Shown here in pieces: positions 1 to 5,440 of a DNA stretch of 5,440 nucleotides (position 1 is its first letter; each line of letters opens with the position of its first letter). Made by a program: the position numbers and the translations under genes. The notes beneath the pieces are model-generated. The model searched no databases, was not told the origin of the DNA, and saw nothing but the letters and a program-made list of their open reading frames with translations. Source of the stretch: a bacterium (lineage in GTDB: Bacteria > Desulfobacterota > DSWW01); NCBI GenBank assembly GCA_030609865.1, contig JAUWSZ010000226.1:1-5440 (forward strand), read 5' to 3'.

Positions 1-97
1 AGAAACACTGGCCCTCTGCAATTCCATCTGTTAGAATATTTGTGTCTCGGTTCTGAAGGAACGACACCAGTAATTCATGTTTGATCTGGAAGAGGGA
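1..97. other. Displaced adk leader / intron 3' exon
   Basis: This short stretch lies downstream of the intron in the intron's own orientation, and it would have been the original upstream leader of adk. No complete gene is visible. One plus-strand frame stays open from the edge to a TGA at 82-84, so the tail of an upstream gene is possible but unproven. TAGAAT at 32-37 resembles a -10 box, but no good -35 lies 17 bases upstream. Bases 42-67 can fold as an imperfect hairpin (GTGTC with GACAC, GTTC with GAAC) without a T-run. The 3' end, GGAAGAGGGA, would join directly to AGGAGGAACACCC before ATG if the intron were removed. Confidence 0.5.
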
Positions 98-170
98 GTC
101 GGAGTAGGAATGCTCATTACTGAACACCCCCTCAACAGATCCCAGCGAGCGCTACTAACGCACTGGGCTC
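98..170 (-). ncRNA. Group II intron domains V and VI (catalytic core, branch point)
   Basis: Domain V runs from 170 to 138: a 9-bp lower stem (GAGCCCAGT with GCTGGGATC), a two-base TC bulge, and an upper stem (GCGT with GCGC) capped by a small loop. The catalytic AGC triad is at 169-167. The U-G pair beside the bulge matches the canonical fold. The third pair of the lower stem is G-A rather than the usual G-U. Domain VI follows: GAG (133-131) pairs with CTC (104-102), TGTTCA pairs with TGAGCA, the loop is GTAA (a GNRA tetraloop), and the unpaired A105 is the expected branch point, seven bases before the 3' splice site. The pairing was done by eye, but it closely matches the known architecture. 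Confidence 0.9.
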
Positions 171-175
171 CTGCC

Positions 176-2690
<2,515 letters not shown>

Positions 2691-2719
2691 CTCTTCCTCG
2701 TTTGCTGTCCGCACTCGGC

Positions 2720-2768
2720 TCGGGGGGCGGTTCCCATAGGATCGGGATCGCCCCCCGATTCATTTCTT
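2720..2768 (+). terminator. Intrinsic terminator of adk
   Basis: A 10-bp perfect stem pairs TCGGGGGGCG (2720-2729) with CGCCCCCCGA (2749-2758). TCCC and GGGA can extend the pairing inside the loop region. It is followed by a moderately T-rich tail, TTCATTTCTT. It begins 30 bases after the adk stop codon and separates adk from the toxin-antitoxin promoter that follows. The tail is weaker than an ideal U-tract, but the stem is very strong. Confidence 0.85.
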
Positions 2769-2806
2769 GAGTTCTCCTTTGCTTCAGAACCTCCCAAGAA
2801 AATCGA

Positions 2807-2835
2807 TTGACATGGCATGAGGCAAGTAATACCAT
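2807..2835 (+). promoter_or_regulatory. Sigma70-type promoter of the AbrB/PIN operon
   Basis: A consensus -35 box TTGACA (2807-2812) is followed by a 17-base spacer and TACCAT (2830-2835), which matches four of six -10 positions. It lies 37 bases upstream of the antitoxin ATG and overlaps the inverted repeat at 2826-2847. The overlap suggests repression by the antitoxin complex. Confidence 0.65.
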
Positions 2836-2847
2836 TACTGGTATTAC
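2826..2847. promoter_or_regulatory. Palindromic operator, probably for the VapBC-type complex
   Basis: GTAATACC and GGTATTAC form a perfect 8-bp inverted repeat separated by six bases (ATTACT), covering the -10 box. A smaller nested repeat (AGTAAT and ATTACT) lies within it. AbrB-fold antitoxins are dimeric DNA-binding proteins that usually autoregulate by binding such repeats at their own promoter. Binding by this antitoxin is inferred from position and symmetry only. Confidence 0.7.
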
Positions 2848-2871
2848 CCACTCCTACTAGGGGGATGAATC

Positions 2872-3099
2872 ATGCGTGTTACGACCAAGGGGCAGGTAAC
2901 GATACCGCAGCATATTCGGGAGAAGCTCGGCATAACGCCGAATACAGAGGTTGACTTCGTAGAGGAGAACGGGAGGGTCTTGCTAAAGAAGAGGAAAGGG
3001 GCGCCAAAAGGGAAGAGCAGGTTTCGGAAATACCGAGGAGCTGCAACCGTCAGGATGTCGACAGAGGAAATAATGTCCCTGACCAGAGGAGAGGAATGA
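2872..3099 (+). CDS. AbrB/MazE-fold antitoxin (VapB-type)
   Basis: A 75-residue protein with a SpoVT/AbrB swapped-hairpin DNA-binding domain. MRVTTKGQVTIPQHIREKLG at 1-20 is the classic signature, followed by the strand pair TEVDFVEENGRVLLKK near 25-40. The C-terminal tail is basic (KGKSRFRKYRG) and then acidic, as expected of the part that wraps the toxin. In such pairs the antitoxin neutralises a PIN ribonuclease and represses its own operon. The start is supported by the GGGGGA ribosome site 6 bases upstream and by the conserved N-terminus. The stop codon overlaps the toxin start (ATGA), which points to translational coupling. Family assignment is secure. The exact partner specificity is inferred from gene order. 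Confidence 0.9.
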   Translation: MRVTTKGQVTIPQHIREKLGITPNTEVDFVEENGRVLLKKRKGAPKGKSRFRKYRGAATVRMSTEEIMSLTRGEE

Positions 3100-3515
3100 G
3101 AGGCGTATTGGTTGACTCGAACGTGCTCCTGGACGTCTTCCTGGAGGATCCTTCCTGGGTTGAGTGGTCTGAATCAGTACTCCACGAATACGGCGCTTCT
3201 TCCCCGCTGTACATCAATCCCATCATCTATTCCGAAGTCTCCATCGGCTTCGAGCGGATCGAAGAGGTCGAGAGGGCGGTCAGGGGCTGCGGCCTGGAGA
3301 TGATCGAACTCCCCAGGGAGGCTCTCTTTCTTGCCGGCAAGACCTTCCTTCAATACAAGAAACGCAAGGGCATCAAGCGCTCTCCATTGCCGGACTTCTT
3401 CGTGGGGGCGCACGCAGCCGTAGAGAGACTACAGCTGATAACAAGGGACACCCGACGGATCCGCTTCTACTTCCCCACGGTCGAGTTGGTCTCACCGTAT
3501 ACCCAGACCGTCTGA
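3096..3515 (+). CDS. PIN-domain ribonuclease toxin (VapC-type)
   Basis: A 139-residue PIN domain, close to the usual VapC length. The acidic metal-binding residues are in place: D7 in LVDSNVLLDVF, E47 in INPIIYSEVSIGFE, D100 in SPLPDFFVGAHA and D118 in LITRDTRR. Toxins of this type cleave RNA, often tRNA or rRNA, in a Mg-dependent way. The target here cannot be read from sequence. The ATG at 3096 overlaps the antitoxin stop, so the two are almost certainly one operon. The C-terminus (RFYFPTVELVSP) is typical of the family. The last 49 bases overlap the end of the MNT gene on the opposite strand. No terminator is visible between them, so the two transcripts would run into each other. Confidence 0.92.
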   Translation: MRGVLVDSNVLLDVFLEDPSWVEWSESVLHEYGASSPLYINPIIYSEVSIGFERIEEVERAVRGCGLEMIELPREALFLAGKTFLQYKKRKGIKRSPLPDFFVGAHAAVERLQLITRDTRRIRFYFPTVELVSPYTQTV

Positions 3516-3850
3516 TCCTTCAACGTCCTGCCGAACCCCAAATTCCACGCCATCAACCGCTCCCATTCCTCGTCCGTGTACACGAGGACATCGGTGCTGA
3601 CAGGCAGGGCGGATGTATCGAACTCAACCGCTCGCCTTTCGAAGGCTTTGCTCGACTCATCGACGATGATGACGGCATCCAGGTCGCTCCCGACACCCCA
3701 CTCCCCTGTGGCGTAGGATCCGAAGTAGCCGATCGCTGAGATTCTCGGATCATCACTTCCCGTTTGTTTCGCCCACGCACGGAATGCGGAAGTGACCGTG
3801 GCCTCGTCAGGCCATCTGAACACGACAGAATTCAAGGATCTCACGGGCAT
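3467..3850 (-). CDS. MNT-family nucleotidyltransferase (antitoxin-like partner of HEPN)
   Basis: A 127-residue minimal nucleotidyltransferase. The motif GS-X10-DXD is intact: GS at 44-45 in GYFGSYATGE, and D56 and D58 in GSDLDAVIIV. A third carboxylate is probably D87 in STDVLVYT. In characterised MntA/HepT pairs this enzyme transfers AMP to the HEPN toxin and silences it; whether that happens here is inferred. I kept the ATG at 3850 because AGAGG lies 9 bases upstream and RSLNSVVFRWPD looks like the family's N-terminus. A GTG at 3823 is an alternative. The start lies inside the HEPN gene, giving a 44-base overlap that suggests translational coupling. Its 3' end overlaps the PIN toxin gene on the other strand. 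Confidence 0.9.
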   Translation of the reverse strand: MPVRSLNSVVFRWPDEATVTSAFRAWAKQTGSDDPRISAIGYFGSYATGEWGVGSDLDAVIIVDESSKAFERRAVEFDTSALPVSTDVLVYTDEEWERLMAWNLGFGRTLKDQTVWVYGETNSTVGK

Positions 3851-4196
3851 AATTTATGGCCTCTGTGCTCTGCAGGCGCCCATAGTGCTCGTAGGGCGCT
3901 CCTTCGGGGTGTCCATTCGCGTACCTTGTCGGGACATAGAAGTTGTCGAGAACCTTGCCCTTCTCCCCCAACTCCTCGGGAGGCTCCGCCTGCTTTGGCA
4001 ACTCCTGGATCAGACGGGCAACAGAATGGCCCCAAGCCTCTTGTCCGCAGTGCAGGTGCAAAGCCTTTACGGCCTTTTCGGCAGCCTGTTGGGCCGCGAA
4101 GCATGCCCATTCGTGTCGATCGGCCCCCTGAGAATCGACGGCTTGATCGAGGTCTCTCCACGCCTGTTTCATCCAGTCCTTTGAGCGGTTGGGCAT
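3807..4196 (-). CDS. HEPN-domain protein (HepT-like, toxin candidate)
   Basis: A 129-residue helical HEPN domain. The segment EWACFAAQQAAEKAVKALHL near 29-48 and GHSVARLIQEL near 56-66 are typical. RYANGH at 91-96 fits the R-X4-H pattern of HEPN ribonuclease active sites. The HXY tyrosine that HepT-type toxins use as the AMPylation site is not at the expected place (HPE), although Y102 and Y105 lie close by. The gene comes first in a two-gene operon with the MNT gene. The ATG at 4196 has a strong AGGAGGT site 8 bases upstream. Some HEPN proteins of this branch may bind nucleotides or act in metabolism rather than as toxins, so the toxin role is probable, not proven. Confidence 0.88.
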   Translation of the reverse strand: MPNRSKDWMKQAWRDLDQAVDSQGADRHEWACFAAQQAAEKAVKALHLHCGQEAWGHSVARLIQELPKQAEPPEELGEKGKVLDNFYVPTRYANGHPEGAPYEHYGRLQSTEAINYAREILEFCRVQMA

Positions 4197-4253
4197 TTTC
4201 CGGCACCTCCTGCGGAAGCTGGAAGAGGCCTTCTGACCAGCGGGGCTTCCTGC

Positions 4254-4288
4254 CCAGCAATATAGGCTGGATCACGGAACACGGTCAA
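4254..4288 (-). promoter_or_regulatory. Promoter of the HEPN-MNT operon with inverted repeat on the -10
   Basis: Minus-strand TTGACC (4288-4283) and TATATT (4264-4259) each match five of six consensus positions with an 18-base spacer, 62 bases upstream of the HEPN start. CCAGC (4254-4258) and GCTGG (4266-4270) form a perfect 5-bp inverted repeat with a 7-base centre that brackets the -10 box. This placement would suit a repressor site, which is inference. The transcribed leader between the promoter and the HEPN gene also contains a small GGGC/GCCC hairpin. Confidence 0.65.
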
Positions 4289-4491
4289 GGAGCTTGACAC
4301 TCGAGGTCTGAATCGAGGTGGGACTCGGAAGGCACTGGAGACCCCTGTCCCCGGGGCTTGATCATTCTCAACCTTTCCATCAGAATTCCTTGGTTAGGAG
4401 GCTGATCGAGAATATGCTTCTCCTGCGATTCGGCACCGCCTCCTGGGATCTGATGCGTACAAACTCGAAACCCATGTGGAGGACCTCTCAA
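4289..4491. other. Intergenic region upstream of ridA
   Basis: About 200 bases between the HEPN promoter and ridA show no recognisable gene. The ridA frame is open back to 4318, but that part does not resemble the family's N-terminus. Possible plus-strand promoter elements are TTGGTT (4390-4395), a 17-base spacer, and TATGCT (4413-4418); these are weak matches. A short hairpin (GAGAA, loop TATGC, TTCTC, 4408-4422) overlaps that -10. A second weak candidate is TTGATC at 4358-4363 with CAGAAT at 4381-4386. A ribosome site GGAGGA at 4478-4483 serves ridA. Confidence 0.35.
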
Positions 4492-4890
4492 ATGGAACGA
4501 AGACGGCCGCGAGAAGCCATCGCAACGCAAGCTGCCCCCGCCGCGATAGGCCCGTACTCACAGGGAATGGTGTGCGGGAACCTGCTCTTCATCTCCGGGC
4601 AACTGCCGATCGATCCTGCATCCGGAGAGCTGGTCTCCGGGAGCATTCAGGAGAAGACCCATCAGGTCTTAAAGAATCTCCGGGCGATCGCAGAGGCGGC
4701 CGGGGCCGGTCTCGAAGGCGTCGTCAAGACGACCGTCTTCCTGAAGGACATGAACGACTTCGGAGCGATGAACAGCGTCTATGCGGAATACTTTCCCGAC
4801 ACCCCGCCCGCCAGGGCCGCCATCCAGGTTGCCGCCCTCCCAAAGGACGCGGACATCGAGATCGAGGCCGTGGTCCACCTGCCAGACTGA
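4492..4890 (+). CDS. ridA: RidA-family enamine/imine deaminase
   Basis: A 132-residue trimeric cytosolic enzyme of the RidA/YjgF family. Members hydrolyse reactive enamines and imines such as 2-aminoacrylate, released by pyridoxal-phosphate enzymes, to keto acids and ammonia, protecting those enzymes. Sequence support: IGPYSQGMV near 19-27 with the active-site-lining Tyr22, LLFISGQLPIDPASGEL near 31-47, N94 in AMNSVYAEYFP, the substrate-binding Arg108 in PPARAAIQVAALP, and Glu125 in the IEIEAV signature. All residues of the deaminating subgroup appear present. I chose the ATG at 4492 because GGAGGA lies 8 bases upstream and the resulting length is normal. Upstream in-frame ATGs give an unlikely extension. 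The gene converges with the permease gene, with 34 bases between them and no clear terminator. Confidence 0.93.
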   Translation: MERRRPREAIATQAAPAAIGPYSQGMVCGNLLFISGQLPIDPASGELVSGSIQEKTHQVLKNLRAIAEAAGAGLEGVVKTTVFLKDMNDFGAMNSVYAEYFPDTPPARAAIQVAALPKDADIEIEAVVHLPD

Positions 4891-4924
4891 CGGGCGACAC
4901 GCAGCGGCTACGCCAATCATCTAT

Positions 4925-5440
4925 TCAGGGAAGAGAGCCATAAGAAAGCCTTTTTCGGCAAAAATTGAAGGCAGCAACAAGAACCAGTCCCACCCCAAGA
5001 AACATCGTGACGGAAGGCCCGACCGAGAAATCAAAATAGTATGCGAACGACAGCCCCAGGATGGATGCTGCTGCGCCGCTCCCCCAGGCCATGGACCAAC
5101 GAAGCGCCCAGCCTGATGCCAGCACCGCGGATAGGGTGGCAGGAATGATCAGGAAGCCGAACACCACGACTACGCCCGCGATTCGAACAGCCAGCGTAAT
5201 TACAATGCCCATTAAGGCGTAGAAGAGAAAATCCCACCACAACACATTCATACCCGCCTTCAATCTGCCTTCGTAGTCCTCGGAAATCATACGGATCTGC
5301 TTTCGAACCAGAAAGAAGCAGAAACCCACCAGAGAGAAGCAGAGAACGCAGAGCTGGAGATCAGACCGTGTCGTCCAGAGAATACTCCCGGCCAGCATCT
5401 GTTGAACATGAACGTGGCCGCCAGGAGCAACACCAAGCAT
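4925..5440 (-). CDS. Metal ABC transporter permease, ABC-3 family (ZnuB/MntB-like), 3' part
   Basis: The C-terminal 171 residues of an inner-membrane permease that moves zinc, manganese or iron with an ATPase and a binding protein. The diagnostic stretch is WDFLFYALMGIVITLAVRIA near 69-88, followed by GVVVVFGFLIIPATL, the family's most conserved membrane region. Further hydrophobic segments lie near 28-45, 118-136 and 144-160. GSILW near 18-22, in a typical LAGSILW context, also fits. The family is usually about 260-290 residues, so the N-terminal part lies beyond the window. The ATG at the very edge is in frame but is probably internal. The metal cannot be told from this half. Partner genes would be upstream, outside the window. 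Confidence 0.9.
   Translation of the reverse strand: MLGVAPGGHVHVQQMLAGSILWTTRSDLQLCVLCFSLVGFCFFLVRKQIRMISEDYEGRLKAGMNVLWWDFLFYALMGIVITLAVRIAGVVVVFGFLIIPATLSAVLASGWALRWSMAWGSGAAASILGLSFAYYFDFSVGPSVTMFLGVGLVLVAAFNFCRKRLSYGSLP

Noticed and set aside
42..67. Imperfect hairpin as a terminator
   Set aside because: The stem is interrupted by unpaired bases and has no T-run on either strand.
3764..4297. Plus-strand open frames opposite the HEPN and MNT genes
   Set aside because: No recognisable domains. The minus-strand frames carry complete family motifs and ribosome sites.
4318..4491. N-terminal extension of RidA
   Set aside because: The extra 58 residues do not match the family, and a good ribosome site precedes the ATG at 4492.

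Overview
The window is bacterial, fairly GC-rich and gene-dense. The adenylate kinase has a Gram-negative-type LID without zinc cysteines and reads close to the proteobacterial enzyme. Together with strong Shine-Dalgarno (SD) sites and sigma70-like promoters, this suggests a proteobacterium or a related Gram-negative phylum such as Nitrospirota. I cannot fix the taxon from the sequence.

Layout. Bases 1-97 hold a short leader remnant. Bases 98-2014 are one complete group II intron on the minus strand. Its ends, domains V and VI, exon-binding loop EBS1 and maturase gene (1654-176) can all be read directly. It sits antisense in the 5' leader of adk (2028-2690, plus), exactly at the upstream edge of the adk SD. 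The intron's EBS1 loop reads AGGAGGA, the same sequence as that SD, so the recognised target is the complement of a ribosome binding site. adk ends in a strong intrinsic terminator (2720-2768).

An accessory segment follows with two toxin-antitoxin-like modules facing each other. The first is an AbrB/PIN (VapBC-type) pair on plus (2872-3515), with a -35/-10 promoter overlapped by a perfect 8-bp inverted repeat. The second is a HEPN/MNT pair on minus (4196-3467), with its own promoter and a smaller inverted repeat centred on the -10. The last 49 bases of the PIN toxin gene and the MNT gene overlap tail to tail.

Housekeeping genes then resume. A RidA-family enamine/imine deaminase (4492-4890, plus) converges on the 3' part of an ABC-3 family metal-transporter permease (minus, cut by the window edge at 5440).

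How the parts relate. The essential gene adk is separated from its original upstream leader by 1.9 kb of intron in an orientation that cannot splice from the adk mRNA. The two toxin-antitoxin-like modules form a compact accessory block between adk and ridA. The novelty I can support lies in the intron's target logic and its possible effect on adk translation.
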